Below are positions 38,490 to 49,556 of a DNA stretch of 64,000 bases, piece by piece. The stretch is from Tritrichomonas musculus. Taxonomy: Eukaryota; Parabasalia; Tritrichomonadida; Tritrichomonadidae. The stretch spans positions 496,001 to 560,000 of the forward strand of contig JAPFFF010000009.1 of NCBI GenBank assembly GCA_039105265.1, in the 5' to 3' direction. How positions within the stretch are numbered: the stretch's first letter is position 1; each line of letters opens with the position of its first letter. A program made the position numbers and the translations under genes. The notes beneath the pieces were generated by a model, which made no database searches, was not told the DNA's origin, and was given only the letters and a program-made list of their open reading frames with translations.

Positions 38490-38723
38490 TTAAATGTTGT
38501 TGCTCCTGACAACCACAGAATGATTAAGTGAATCATGATGATTTAATGATTTAGTCGTTTTTGGCTGTGGTTCATGAAATACATTACCTTTTTCATTATA
38601 ACATTTCACTGTCGGTGCTGAGTTTATTTTTGTTCTCTTCTTTTGCATCGTTAACTGTAATCTATCAAAATAGTTTTTGTGTTTATCATCATGAACGGTT
38701 CTCATTTGATTAATAACAGACAT
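38490..38723 (-). CDS. Small Maverick protein (77 aa), copy in element B
   Basis: Differs from the element A copy (8,609-8,842) at only a few residues. The gene is separate from the plus-strand 168-aa gene here, whereas in A the two overlap, supporting that this frame is the real coding one. Basic, His/Ser-rich tail, no known domain. Confidence 0.6.
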   Translation of the reverse strand: MSVINQMRTVHDDKHKNYFDRLQLTMQKKRTKINSAPTVKCYNEKGNVFHEPQPKTTKSLNHHDSLNHSVVVRSNNI

Positions 38724-38737
38724 TTAATTGTTATTAA

Positions 38738-38965
38738 ATGAGTGAACTAACAGAATACAAGAAAGAAATACCGGAATTAAAACGTATCAAACGAGGATTA
38801 AAAGAAAAGTGTTATGATTACAAACAATACCTCAACAATATCAAATCAGGAATGCTAGGCTCTGACGGTCTTGCCGTTCGTGAGTCTCTTATCGAAGACA
38901 TCAACAGCCTCAAAAATAAAGTTCATCAGCTTGAGAATGAATTAAATGAATTGTCTAATAAATGA
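38738..38965 (+). CDS. Small coiled-coil protein (75 aa), copy in element B
   Basis: Almost identical to the A copy; Leu/Glu/Lys heptads over most of the length. Its last 55 bp lie inside the right TIR, so the left TIR carries the inverse of its 3' end without the rest. Diverges from the 77-aa gene over 14 bp. Confidence 0.6.
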   Translation: MSELTEYKKEIPELKRIKRGLKEKCYDYKQYLNNIKSGMLGSDGLAVRESLIEDINSLKNKVHQLENELNELSNK

Positions 38966-39456
38966 GTTCTTCAAGTTCAGCTATTAATTGTTCAGGTCCT
39001 CCGTTCGTCGGAGGCAGCGAGTGTTCGCAGCTACCGTTGAATTTCTTTAGTTGTTTAATAAAGTGATTTATCTCTTTTAGTACTTCATCTATGATATCAT
39101 CATTATCGTAGAGGTATTTTAAAGCGGGTCTCCATCCTTTTAGCTTTTTGTTGATTCTATTAATGAGGGTGCTTAATGTTTCGGCTTGGTTTGACATTAT
39201 AAATTGCTGATAAAAAAATAAAAAATTTTTGAAAGTTCTATTTTTCGTTGTTGTTATTTTTGTTCATTAGTCGTGTTGACGGTGGGCTTTAGCCCGACGG
39301 AAACCGACTGATATATACTACTAAACAAGTTCAAAGATGTAAATTCAAAGATGAAGATTCAAAAGTGTCTACCGTCAACTTAAAACTTTTATCTTAACCC
39401 TACCCCTTTTGATACCCCTTTTATCTCACCCCTCCAGCCGGTCAATAATCACTACT
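38911..39456. repeat. Right TIR of element B (546 bp)
   Basis: Inverse of 24,940-25,485 with no difference seen, so the element is very young or its ends are kept identical by replication or gene conversion. Followed by the target duplication AAGGTG at 39,457-39,462. Confidence 0.95.
38955..39197 (-). CDS. TIR-borne small protein, right copy (80 aa)
   Basis: Identical to the left copy at 25,199. Same 12-residue twin-hairpin insert (about 38,996-39,033). Its stop overlaps the end of the 75-aa gene by 11 bp. Confidence 0.65.
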   Translation of the reverse strand: MSNQAETLSTLINRINKKLKGWRPALKYLYDNDDIIDEVLKEINHFIKQLKKFNGSCEHSLPPTNGGPEQLIAELEELIY

Positions 39457-39462
39457 AAGGTG

Positions 39463-42400
39463 ATGTATTTGAACTAATATTCCCAACATCGATGAACTTG
39501 ACAAATGGTGTCACATCGATGAAAAATAATAAATTTATCAATCCACGAATAACATTTAATGAAACATATTTAATGGATTACATCAATGAGGATGACAAAC
39601 CACGTCTATATATGAGCAAGTCATTAATGGATAAACTTATGGACTTATTCACAAGTGGCTTCATTCGAATAAACTATATAGCGAAGACAAAGCAAACGAT
39701 TAACGCTAATGAAAACCAATTAATAAACTTCAAATGTAATCAAATCGACGCTGATAACTGTTTCAAATTGTACCGCTCACCATTGCCTGACTTTTATGAA
39801 ATGAAATCGTATGGAATCACTGATGATAAACAGTTTTATTATGCAGATTACGGATATCTTCCAGGTTCACCAGAATTTGAGGCTTTGATTGATGGTCAAA
39901 CCTTTGAGTTTCACGACGAGGCTTTCGGCACTGATTATAAAATGACGAAACAAGGTAATGAATGGATTGGAAATAATGTGTCGTATCATATACCAAAATC
40001 AACAACGATTAAAGGCGAAACGAAATTTTTTAAACATCAAACACAAGCGATATACATTAAACGAAATGACACAAATGGTGCTGTATTGAGAGCATGGATA
40101 AAATACTATTCAGATGAGAACCCGTTTAAGATAATCAATGATGAAGGTCTTATAAAGTTTGTTGATTGTGAATTAGACAGATATGAAGATGATGTAGATG
40201 GTTGTTGGGCGATGTATCTCAAATGTACACAGAAAAAGAGTTGTGATTTCTCATGTTCATTAATGATAAACGATATTGAATATAAAACTGAATTCGGTTT
40301 TGAATATGCATCTTATGAAGCTGAATCATGTTATAAAGTCAATTCGGATAACTGTTATGATTGTCTACCATTTCATTATAATGGAACGTTGCATGAAGGG
40401 AACCCACCATATGGTTTGAAAATATATATGAGAACCGATAAAGAACTGATTCATGAGATTGCTGACGTTAATTATGAAGAAGGAATGAACACATTTGAAT
40501 TCTTGTCATCAGCTGGATATTATACTGTATCGCCACGACCTGAAGCATGTACAACGTTATTCACAAATTATAATATTCAAACGAGTGGTGTCGTGATTGG
40601 TGAAAACATTGAATCACATGTATTTGTTTTAAATTCATTGGGGAACACTGTTGATATAGCCGTTAATCATATCAACGAATTGCAAAATTATTGTATGCAA
40701 TTAGAGAAAGAAATAAATGATATCAAAAATAAACAGAACTGGTTTGATATCGTTAAGGATGTGGTGTGTATTGCAGGGTCATGTGTGAACTTCATGGGTG
40801 GACCTAAAGTGTTGATGTCAGTCGCTGAGAAGGGTTTAACGAAATTGTTGGGTTTTTCATTTCAAGCTGATGAAGAGATTGTTGAAGATGCTGTTATTGT
40901 TGCCTGTGATAGAGCGTCAACGGTGTTGGCTGAGGAAAAGAAAGAGGAGCTTGAGTTTGTCGATGAAGTTGAGCTATTAGATGAAAACATTAAGAGATAC
41001 AAATATATGTGTTTTTCAATTAAAGGTGATGAACATTTGAATGTTTCATTTATGATTGACGAAACGGGTGAGACACTAAAAATAAACACTTATAAAATCA
41101 ATAATGATTTATCGATAACGAATATATCAGAAGATGAAAGCCATCAATGCAGAATCGTTTATGAAAGTCCTTATTTGATTATAGACACCATTGATAAACC
41201 ATTTAATGTTGAACTCAAAAGAATATTAAAACTATCATCATCAACGATAGGATTGGGTGAAAATCTTAAAGATAATCATATATTGTCATCAGCAGCGACA
41301 GTCAAATTAATAGAAAATCATAAAACGGCATTATTAAAAGAAATCCCAACCATTCTTGATGATTTAATTAATGAAGCATCATTATCGACAAAACTTAATG
41401 ATTATTATACATCGGCACAAGTTGATGAAAAATTCATTGATGAAGACGAAATGGCTTATGAACTTGATAAATATCAACCAAAAGGTGATTATGCATTGAA
41501 ATCTGAAATCCCAACCATTCCTGATGATTTAATTAATGAAACCACATTAATGAACACATTAAATGATTATGCATTGAAGTCTGAAATTCCAACCATTCCT
41601 GATGATTTAATTAATGAAACCACATTAATGAACACATTAAATGATTATGCATTGAAGTCTGAAATTCCAACCATTCCTGATGATTTAATTAATGAAACTA
41701 CATTAATGAACACATTAAATGATTATGCTTTGAAGACTGATTTACCAACTGATTTGATTAATGAAACAACATTAACGAACAGATTAAGTGATTATACAAA
41801 AACAGAAACTCTTATAGAATATCGTAAATTGAATAATATGACTGTAAAGTCAATTAAAAATATTTCATTCACGAAGATAGATGAAACAATGTATGAAACT
41901 GATTTGCGGGTTGTGGGTGCAAGAATTAAGGGTTCAGTGAAATTATCAACAACAGATGAAGATTATCAATTCGACCACATATTTGTTCGAAGCACACTAT
42001 CTTCAGGTGATTTATTGGTATCGAGTATTAGTAAATTCACTCCAAAATGGAATGGAAATCCTGTCAACATCTATTGGTTCTTTGACAAAACTTCGAACAG
42101 AAATGAAATGACAATTAGAACATCGAGCTCAAATAAAAGGGTGTTTTCATTAGAGTCAATCACATATGAAGAATTAGATGAATTAGCTTTGAAATCATCA
42201 ATTCCAACTATTCCTGATGATTTGGTTAATGAAACAACTTTAACGAACAGATTGAATAATTATAAAAAATCAAACACAAACGCAGTTTTAAATGGTCAAT
42301 TAACGATAAATTCACCTACACCTACAGGAATAAAAATTAATTGTTCTAATGTAGGTGGATGGATGAATGGATATAATGCAATTGGTAATAATATGGAAGA

Positions 42401-43034
42401 TAAAGAATATATTGCAAACTTCATTGGTGAACCATCAAAACAAGCATATTACGGATATCATAAACCAGGTATTGGTAGTATGGGTGTTAGTGCATCTCCT
42501 AATTGTATTACATTCACTTCAGGTTCAGTTAATCTTAATCATACGACAACAGTGAATGGTAATCTTACAGTAAATGGAACATTTAACGCAACAACAACAA
42601 ACACAACCATTACTCACTATTCACCAATTGAAACACAAATGAGTTCAATAAATGATTTCACAATTGGTGGACCTGTTTACATGTCTGGGAAAGTGTATAA
42701 ACAAACAAATGATGGATGGAAAGAATCAACCACAGATGACACAACTGATTGCATCTGTTCAGTGAAAGCAACAGGTAAATGGAATGAATATGTTGGAATT
42801 TGTGTTTCAATAGATGAAGACAATCAATGTATAACATTCGCAACACATGGTGATTATATGGTGAAAGTTAATGATACAACTCTTTATAATGTCGGTGATG
42901 AAATATTTATTGATGACAATGTTTTAAAGATTCTTTCAGGAAACACAGCTATAACATCTAAAATTCAACGAACAACCATTGGAATCATAACAGCAAAAAT
43001 AAATGATAAATTTATGAGTGTCTTCAAAAGCTGA
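39463..43034 (+). pseudogene. Fibre-like gene of element C, part right of the element B insertion
   Basis: The larger part of the interrupted gene; the first ATG on this side is at 39,492 (1,180 codons). It has a Cys-containing beta-rich first third, a short hydrophobic segment near 40,750-40,830 (VVCIAGSCVNF), then shaft repeats DYALKSEIPTIPDDLINE, and a C-terminal domain (TTITHYSPIE, DTTDCICSVKATGKW, IGIITAKI) that is also found at the end of the element D gene. Architecture (heptads, shaft repeats, C-terminal knob) fits a virion fibre or adhesin. It was presumably inactivated by the insertion of B. Confidence 0.75.
41487..41795 (+). repeat. 78-bp tandem repeat in the fibre-like gene (three copies plus a partial)
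   Basis: Units start at 41,487, 41,565 and 41,643, with a degenerate fourth at 41,721. Each encodes 26 residues beginning DYALKSEIP. Near-identity of the first three shows recent expansion; length change of a fibre shaft is the likely effect. Confidence 0.9.
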
Positions 43035-43035
43035 A

Positions 43036-43638
43036 TCAAATGGTCAACTTCAATGAAATGCCGTATTTGATGAATTGCGTGTAAATATCATTATATTTAT
43101 ATTTGAAATCTTCTGTTTTGTCGTCTTTAGTGATTAATATTTTTGATATCTTCATTAATGATTTTTCATTTGAAGTACAACCACAAGAAGCATCACAATC
43201 ATCAATAACAATTTCAACCTTATCACAATTGGTCAACAATTTAATCATGTTCATTAATAGCTCAATTTTACAAATCAGATATGAATTAATCTTTAATGGA
43301 TTCTGTTCATACATTTCAATAATCATTTCCAGAAATTTATTTTTGGTCTCTAATTCATCCAATTCATTTCCTATGTCTGCGATTCCCCTGTCTTGAACCA
43401 TAACTGAAGGATTGTTTGTTTGTGGTTATGATTGATATATCGACGACGTTGTCATTGTAGGTGAAGCATTGTGAGGCTTGTTCATTTGAGTAAAATTTAA
43501 TGAAGGATTGTTTGTTGAAACAGGAATTGAAGCAGTCTTTAAAGGAGGTTTGATTTTGATGTTGATATTTGTGTTTTGTTCTTGTTTGACAGATGCATCA
43601 TTTTCTGAGCTTAATATTCTTGCTTTATTTAATGTCAT
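43036..43638 (-). pseudogene. Element C relative of the 189-aa Cys-motif protein (broken)
   Basis: Both the conserved N-terminus (NKARILSSENDASVKQEQ) and the C-terminal half (GIADIGNELDELETKNKFLE, DDCDASCGC) of the element B protein at 27,055 are present. The gene looks broken, with about one break. In C it lies next to the fibre gene; in B it lies near the ATPase, so gene order has been shuffled. Confidence 0.7.
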
Positions 43639-43789
43639 ATTAGTAGTTATCCATAGGATTTTCTTACAACTTCATTAATGGTTCTTCATTTAAAACTTTT
43701 CTATAATATTGGAGCCGTGATTTGATTATTCTTAATGTATCTGTTGCAAATGTTTTTCTTTTTTTAAATCATAAAAGGAAAAAAATAAG

Positions 43790-44518
43790 ATGCTAAATTT
43801 AACGAAGCTACTACATGACAACACAAATGATCTCATTAATTATATTCTCAATAATCCTGATTTAAAAGATTCAACATCTCATGATTCAACGAATCAAATA
43901 TTTATTATAGATGGACAAACTAGAGAACATATTGATTTTGAAAGAAATTATATCAAAAAATTCATTAAAAACTGGTTAAGAAACAAATTATATAACATCG
44001 ATTATGAATTTTCAGTCAATGATGAAAGAAACATAGATAATTTCATTCAAGTATGTTGGAACTATTTTCATGAACCGTTAGTGAATAGAATTCATGAATT
44101 GCACATCAAAGCAAAACAACGAGATGATGAATATCTGAAGAAACAACGAATATTGAATAAATATCAAAGAGCTTGTAAATATGCTAAAGATGAATTGATT
44201 CGAAAACGAATATATTTAAAATCAAAAACAACACTAAAAAAAACACGAGATGTTATTAATGATGCTATTTTATTGAGTTATGATTTCAAAGGAACGAAAA
44301 TCAATGAAGATGATATAAGAATGATTTATGATGATTTCGTTAATGAATGGAATAAGAGAAACCAACAAACAGACACGTCAACAAAACAAGAACCTCTAAA
44401 GCTGCGAGAACTCGCTGCCGCCGACAAGCGGAGGACGTTCACAAATAAAGACACTTTAACTGATAAATTGAATAAATATGTTGAATTCAATTATGATAAA
44501 CTATTAACGAAAGACTAA
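43790..44518 (+). CDS. Maverick protein, basic helical (242 aa), with a twin-hairpin insert
   Basis: Starts MLNLTKLLHDNTNDLI. Highly charged, mostly alpha-helical; no known domain. Near residue 204 it carries LRELAAADKRRT, encoded by GC-rich DNA with the same twin-hairpin design as the TIR-gene insert of element B. It ends just upstream of the integrase on the same strand (2 bp gap), so the two are probably co-expressed. No counterpart was recognised in A or B. Confidence 0.6.
   Translation: MLNLTKLLHDNTNDLINYILNNPDLKDSTSHDSTNQIFIIDGQTREHIDFERNYIKKFIKNWLRNKLYNIDYEFSVNDERNIDNFIQVCWNYFHEPLVNRIHELHIKAKQRDDEYLKKQRILNKYQRACKYAKDELIRKRIYLKSKTTLKKTRDVINDAILLSYDFKGTKINEDDIRMIYDDFVNEWNKRNQQTDTSTKQEPLKLRELAAADKRRTFTNKDTLTDKLNKYVEFNYDKLLTKD
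44398..44436. repeat. GC-rich twin-hairpin micro-insertion in the 242-aa gene
   Basis: GCTGCGAGAACTCGCTGC followed by CCGCCGACAAGCGGAGG. About three quarters of the bases match the 25,363 unit of element B although the surrounding genes are unrelated, which argues for a mobile or templated unit. Confidence 0.8.
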
Positions 44519-44521
44519 TTT

Positions 44522-45406
44522 ATGATCGTCGCTCGTGGCTGGGGCAATACTAGTTTGTCATTAGATGAATGGTATAATAGATATCTCGACTTATTTTATT
44601 ATCAACCATCTGCATCAACGACCTACCACGAACCACAACAACAAAATGTCATTGGTTTTAAATCAGTCAATAAAGTTAAAGCATTAAAAGCCCTTTATCC
44701 AGAGAAAACCATTAATGAAATAACCACTACTTCATACTTTCCATTGAAACAAAATATAAAGAAATACCAATTACACAAAGTCGCTAAAAGACATTCATAT
44801 ATCATTGATTTGATGTTTGTTGATAAATTGTGTTATCTAGTAGCGATAAACATTAATACACGTTTTTTAATTGTTGAGGTAATGAATAGAATATTATTTG
44901 ATTCATCCATTAATGAAGATGAAAATAAAGATAAATTAATAAAGTTCGGTAAATATAACAAATCAGCTGAGACATTCATTAAAACACTCGATAAAATTAT
45001 TCAATCAGGAACAATCATCAAACATTTAACATTTGATGGTGAAGGTGCTTTTGTTTCATCATTAGCGAAACAGTATTACAGAAATCACGATATAGAATAT
45101 TCAACAGCTCAACGTCTACAAATGGGTTCATATCCTGATTTCATGAAAAGAGAACAACAACGTGTGAAAACCGACCCAATGCATTCATCACTAGGTCTCA
45201 TTGATAGAGTCATTCGAACGATTCGTGATATGGCTTATAACATGAATGTTGGAACAATAACACCATCAATAATGAATGAAATTGTTAATCAATACAATAA
45301 CGCACCTCATAAAACGTTATCATTATATGCTGGCATTGATGTCAGAATGATATCAAACTTGAAAGGTTTATCGTTAAAAGAATCGTTGAAGAAAATTATA
45401 AAATAA
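44522..45406 (+). CDS. Maverick integrase, divergent lineage (294 aa)
   Basis: RNase H-fold integrase: IIDLMFVDKLCYLVAINI (first Asp), HLTFDGEGAFVSS (second Asp), LGLIDRVIRTIRDMAYN and YNNAPHKTLS. Clearly the same family as the A and B enzymes but strongly diverged. It lies on the plus strand at another place in the element. The following gene overlaps its stop (TAATG) and probably supplies the C-terminal SH3/chromo-like domain that the A and B enzymes carry within one protein. Confidence 0.88.
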   Translation: MIVARGWGNTSLSLDEWYNRYLDLFYYQPSASTTYHEPQQQNVIGFKSVNKVKALKALYPEKTINEITTTSYFPLKQNIKKYQLHKVAKRHSYIIDLMFVDKLCYLVAININTRFLIVEVMNRILFDSSINEDENKDKLIKFGKYNKSAETFIKTLDKIIQSGTIIKHLTFDGEGAFVSSLAKQYYRNHDIEYSTAQRLQMGSYPDFMKREQQRVKTDPMHSSLGLIDRVIRTIRDMAYNMNVGTITPSIMNEIVNQYNNAPHKTLSLYAGIDVRMISNLKGLSLKESLKKIIK

Positions 45407-45630
45407 TGAACAGTGATGGTTTCAAATTAGAGAAAGGTTCACTAGTGAAACTATATAATGAAAAAGATTCATTAATGAAAAGACGCTCAACGGTTCAACC
45501 AGGAAGACACATCATCAATGGATTCAAAAATGGTTTGTATGAAGTGAAAGACGAGGTCATAGACCCCAGCACAGGTGCTGCCAAAAATAAAACTCATTTC
45601 ATCCCACGCTATAAAATATCAAATCTTTAA
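45406..45630 (+). CDS. Small SH3/chromo-like integrase tail protein (74 aa)
   Basis: LEKGSLVKLYNEKDSLMKRR, then GLYEVKDEVIDPSTG and a final HFIPRYKISNL follow the usual pattern of integrase C-terminal SH3-like domains (G-x-L-V-x-L ... Y-x-V ... R-Y-x-I). It overlaps the integrase stop by one base. It could be a separate subunit or the last domain of one enzyme; the sequence alone does not decide. Confidence 0.55.
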   Translation: MNSDGFKLEKGSLVKLYNEKDSLMKRRSTVQPGRHIINGFKNGLYEVKDEVIDPSTGAAKNKTHFIPRYKISNL

Positions 45631-45640
45631 TTGTTTGCAT

Positions 45641-48600
45641 ATTAGAAATATTCATCTCTGTTTCCTTCTTCATACGTTGTCTTTATTTTTCTCTTGAATT
45701 GTTCTTTAGTTGAGACAGTCATGTTTTTGTTCATTTCAAAGCATGGTTGACCTTTTGCTAAATCAAATATTTGTGAATGACCGTTAAAGATATATTCATA
45801 AAGCTTCATCACATCACCGTTGAAATTTTCATTATAGACATATTTGATTGATTCTTACGTTAATCCTTTACCACGAATCATGTAATCAATTTCACCTGTT
45901 GAATCCGATAATTTATCGACATACATCTTCTTCATTAAAAAGATTGATTCAATAGCTTTTGGCATCTCCTGATAACCGTTAATGGTTGTGAAATCAGAAT
46001 GAAATTGTCCGAGATTGGAACCGATTAAATCACGATTATATTTTTCTTTGAATGCATCCACTAATTTAGGTAAATCATTACATTCAATGTGAAAGCTGTC
46101 ACTATCTTGGTAGTAAATATGACAACCAATATCGAAGGCTAAACACATAACTTCATTCATGATTCTCTTTGACATTGATAATATTTGAATGCCAAGCAAT
46201 GAAAAATTAAAATGATTGTTGATTTGTTTTAATGTTTTAACTGCATGAATATCACAACCGAATAGCTCAACATCTTCAATGATTTTGTTGTAGTTCTTTG
46301 TCCAAAACTTCTCTAATTCCTCACCTGAATGGAGATATTTATAATCTTTCTCTACTGGTCTTTCAATTGTTTTTCCATAAGTTGAATTCATGATTAATTT
46401 GTATAAGTTTTGCAAAGGATTGTTTTGTTTCTTGTATTCCAATCGTTTGTTGAATATGTCTCTAATTGCTTTTTGAATTCTGTAATCTCTTTTTCCATCC
46501 CAGTAATAGCCACGAATTAATTTAAATTCAATTTCTTGAAACTCTATGAAATCTTCAAGAGTGATGTTATCAACGACCATCTTTATTGTTTGACCTTCTT
46601 CTAAATTGTCATCATTTAAGTTTAAACCATTAACGCGACGAACAATGAGAGGGAATGAATAATGTTTATTTATTTTTGTTATCTCTATTTCAACAACATA
46701 AGCGGATTGTTTTGATAGAAATCCATAATTGAGTTCATCATTGGTTATCACTTTGGGTCTGCCTTCAACGGTATATAAACGTGCCATCGCTGACGGATAT
46801 AAGCTAACGGCATCGAAATCACTGATTGGTTTATAAGTGTGCCATTTCTTATTGTATGCAGTCATGCAACGTCCACCATAAACAGCTTTCTGACAGAAAT
46901 AACGAACATGACCACCTAATTTGTACAAGTTGCGATTTAGATAATAAACACGTTGATTAAAGACTTCATTAGCGAGAGATGAAATAGAGATGAATTTGAA
47001 TGGGTCAATTTGAAAGTCTTTAATGAATCCAGCTCTAAATGAATTAAATCCTAAACGAAGAATGTTAACGTCTTGCTGACAATAGAAAGAGCAATAAAAA
47101 CACATATCAAAATGTTTTTCATCTATGCGACAACCTTTGATTTTATCAATGTTTGATTTAAATAATGTGTAATCAGTTGGCTTCCATTTCTTGTCTTCAT
47201 TTATGCCAGCTTCATTGATGACTCCAATAGCACCAGCATTTAATCGTTCCAATGTATAGTATTTGTAAGGAAAGATTTCTTTTTGAATGTTTGGAATATT
47301 AAACATCTTCGGTAATGATGACAATTTGCATGATAGAATCGGTAATGTATCTTTAAAATGAATTGTCTTCTTTTTGTATTTGATATCGGCTGTCATTACT
47401 TTATTTCCTTTGATGATTGATTTATTGATTCCGTAAGATGCCAACATTCGCATATCATACGCTAAATTGTGGAAATAAACGACTGCATTATGTGGGAGAT
47501 ACTCTAATAGTTGTTCATTACAATCTTCGCCTCTATATTCTTTGTTTATTTTACCGTTCTCTGATTGAAGAACAACCATGAATGGTTTATGAATCTCTCC
47601 AGATGTGTCAGCTTCAAAATCAGCATACCAATAAGTGATTTCTTCATCAATTGTGTTTTCATTATTGTTTTTCTTCTTTTGTGATGGGGATATTAGTTGA
47701 GTACAAGTGTCTTCATCATAATTCAAATCTATTAAATCAATATCTTTATCGATATCATTAAAGAAAGTTGTGTTGAGAATCTTATATTGACCAAACGTTA
47801 TTGGTTTAAACATTCCTTGTCGCATCAATTCACGGACTAAATCTGATGATTTCATAAGTGTTCTGGCATTAATCCAGTGGTAAGTTTTATATTCTTTATT
47901 GAATTTATCTGATGGACATTCATTAAGATGTTTAATATAATAGGTGCTGAATGGTGTTTGTTCTTCAATGAAATAGTGGTTATTGTATACATTCATTGTA
48001 TGTGTTCTATTTGGTGCAGCCTTATCGATTCCAAGATAATTGTTAGACTTTCCATTCTTCTTTGATTTGATATATTCTTTTTTATGTTTTCCTTTAGCTT
48101 CTTCATTAATGAATGAAAGCTTCAAATGAATTTTGAATTCATGACATAGTTTATTAATGGAGCTTTGTGATAAATATCTGCTGTTTATTCTTAAACGCAT
48201 TTTATTTAATTCATCTTCATCATATGAACCAGTTTGAGACAATGCATAAATGAAACAGCAATCATTTAACTCTTCTCGTTGTTTATTTTTGTCATTCACT
48301 AATGAATCAAATATTTGAAGTCGTTTGAGATATTCTTTAACCTGTCCATCAATGGCTTCGTCAACGAGATATTGAAAGAATGAACCGCCAACATCGTTAT
48401 TTGCTTTAACTCCTTTAACGTATAAGCTAAATTTGATTTCACTAAATACAGACCATTCAGGTATCTTTTCAGCTCCTTTTTCATAGAAATATTCAGGGTT
48501 TGTGTGTTCAATGTCGAATATAAAATGATTTTTCGTCAAGTTATCCATTAATTGTCTCAATATATTTGCATCTAATGGTTTATGATACCAAACACCATTA

Positions 48601-48725
48601 ACTTTGAAACTAATTTTATATTTTCCTATTTGTGGTAATGTTTCAATGTGTTCATCAAAGAATGTCTTCAATAATGGAAGTAATAAGAGTCTGCCATTAT
48701 CGGTTAATCTTTCAAAGTTAATCAA
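45641..48725 (-). pseudogene. Family B DNA polymerase of element C (second lineage; about one break)
   Basis: All core motifs are visible: Exo I ADFEAD (about residue 368), Exo II HNLAYDMRML (about 418), Exo III YCQQDV (about 548), Pol A DAVSLYPS (about 637), Pol B MNSTYGK (about 780), Pol C QDSDS (about 873). The N-terminal region has DCCFIYALSQTG near 156, like the Cys-containing module before many protist Polinton polymerases. There is no HNH module and no zinc-finger block, so it is a different lineage from the B/D enzyme. Homology reaches about 45,641. It looks nearly whole. The 163-aa gene overlaps its start by 4 bp. Confidence 0.88.
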
Positions 48726-49213
48726 CCAATTGGTGGCGTTCGTTCAAGGTCTTCCATGATTTCATCAACGATTGGTCGTTGTGATTCTGTTTCTTTTTGT
48801 TGTTCTTGTTCGAGAAATTCATTATATCTGATTTGTCTTTGTTGTTCAACTTCATTGTGTTCGTTATAGAATTCTTTAGCGAGTGCATCATATGATTCTA
48901 TTTCATTATCGAATTCATCATTGTATCGTTTGAGCATTTCTTGATAATGTGTTTTATATGATGATTTTGTTATCAGTGATGTCATGAATGAACATATTTG
49001 GTCATAATCATTAATGTCTCCATTATAATTATATGCTGTTGTTATCCAGCCTTGAATACCTTTAATCAATTCATTTCTATATTCAGTTTCATTATTTGCT
49101 TCTTCAATGATTTCATTTATATCATCTTCATACCATTCATCATTATTATTACAAACAATTTGTTTATATAATTTTTCGATATCATCAATTGATTTGTTTT
49201 GAAGGGTTGCCAT
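48722..49213 (-). CDS. Protein encoded just upstream of polymerase B (163 aa)
   Basis: Acidic, rich in Glu/Asn/Tyr, helical, with no known domain; its end overlaps the polymerase ATG (ATGA overlap), implying translational coupling. In protein-primed systems such as phi29 the terminal protein gene directly precedes the polymerase gene, so this is a candidate terminal protein. It has several Tyr and Ser residues that could serve as priming residues, but nothing identifies one. Equally it could be an accessory factor. Confidence 0.6.
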   Translation of the reverse strand: MATLQNKSIDDIEKLYKQIVCNNNDEWYEDDINEIIEEANNETEYRNELIKGIQGWITTAYNYNGDINDYDQICSFMTSLITKSSYKTHYQEMLKRYNDEFDNEIESYDALAKEFYNEHNEVEQQRQIRYNEFLEQEQQKETESQRPIVDEIMEDLERTPPIG

Positions 49214-49358
49214 TTAAAAGGAATAAAAAATTATTTATTTCATACCAGATAAAAAATGAAAAATAAAAAATAAATGAACAAAAATAAATGACGATTTTTT
49301 TGTTTGTCGGAAAACTGACCGACAATTCATTAATGAAAAAATAATTAATGATTATTAA

Positions 49359-49556
49359 ATGACTGAACCTCAATATATGGTTTTACTTAGTGAAATAATC
49401 AAGAAAGATGATAAAATATTGTCAAAACAAAAGAGAGAATTGAAGAAACAAGCACTTAGAGATATCAAAAATAATGATTTTGAAGATGTTATGATTGATG
49501 AAATGTATAATGGCGGATATCGAGTTATTCATTTTAAAGAATGTCATTATGATTGA
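49359..49556 (+). CDS. Small charged Maverick protein (65 aa)
   Basis: Starts MTEPQYMVLLSEIIKKDD; Lys-rich helix (KQKRELKKQALRDIKN) then an acidic patch. No homologue in the other elements in view. It sits between two minus-strand genes and converges on the KilA-N gene with a 10-bp overlap. Function unknown. Confidence 0.45.
   Translation: MTEPQYMVLLSEIIKKDDKILSKQKRELKKQALRDIKNNDFEDVMIDEMYNGGYRVIHFKECHYD

Larger units (their letters stand above)
24940..39456. mobile_element. Maverick/Polinton element B (14,517 bp, looks whole, youngest)
   Basis: Bounded by two identical 546-bp TIRs starting AGTAGTGATTATTGACCGG and flanked by an exact 6-bp duplication AAGGTG (24,934-24,939 and 39,457-39,462), the length typical of Maverick integration. 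Genes: TIR gene (twice), 152-aa, ATPase, membrane peptide, 189-aa, 81-aa, 135-aa, polymerase B with HNH module, 330-aa, 116-aa, integrase, MCP, pVI-like, 168-aa, 77-aa and 75-aa. All long frames are open. It lacks the fibre and 764-aa genes present in A and C, so it may be a shortened derivative of an A-like element. Confidence 0.95.
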
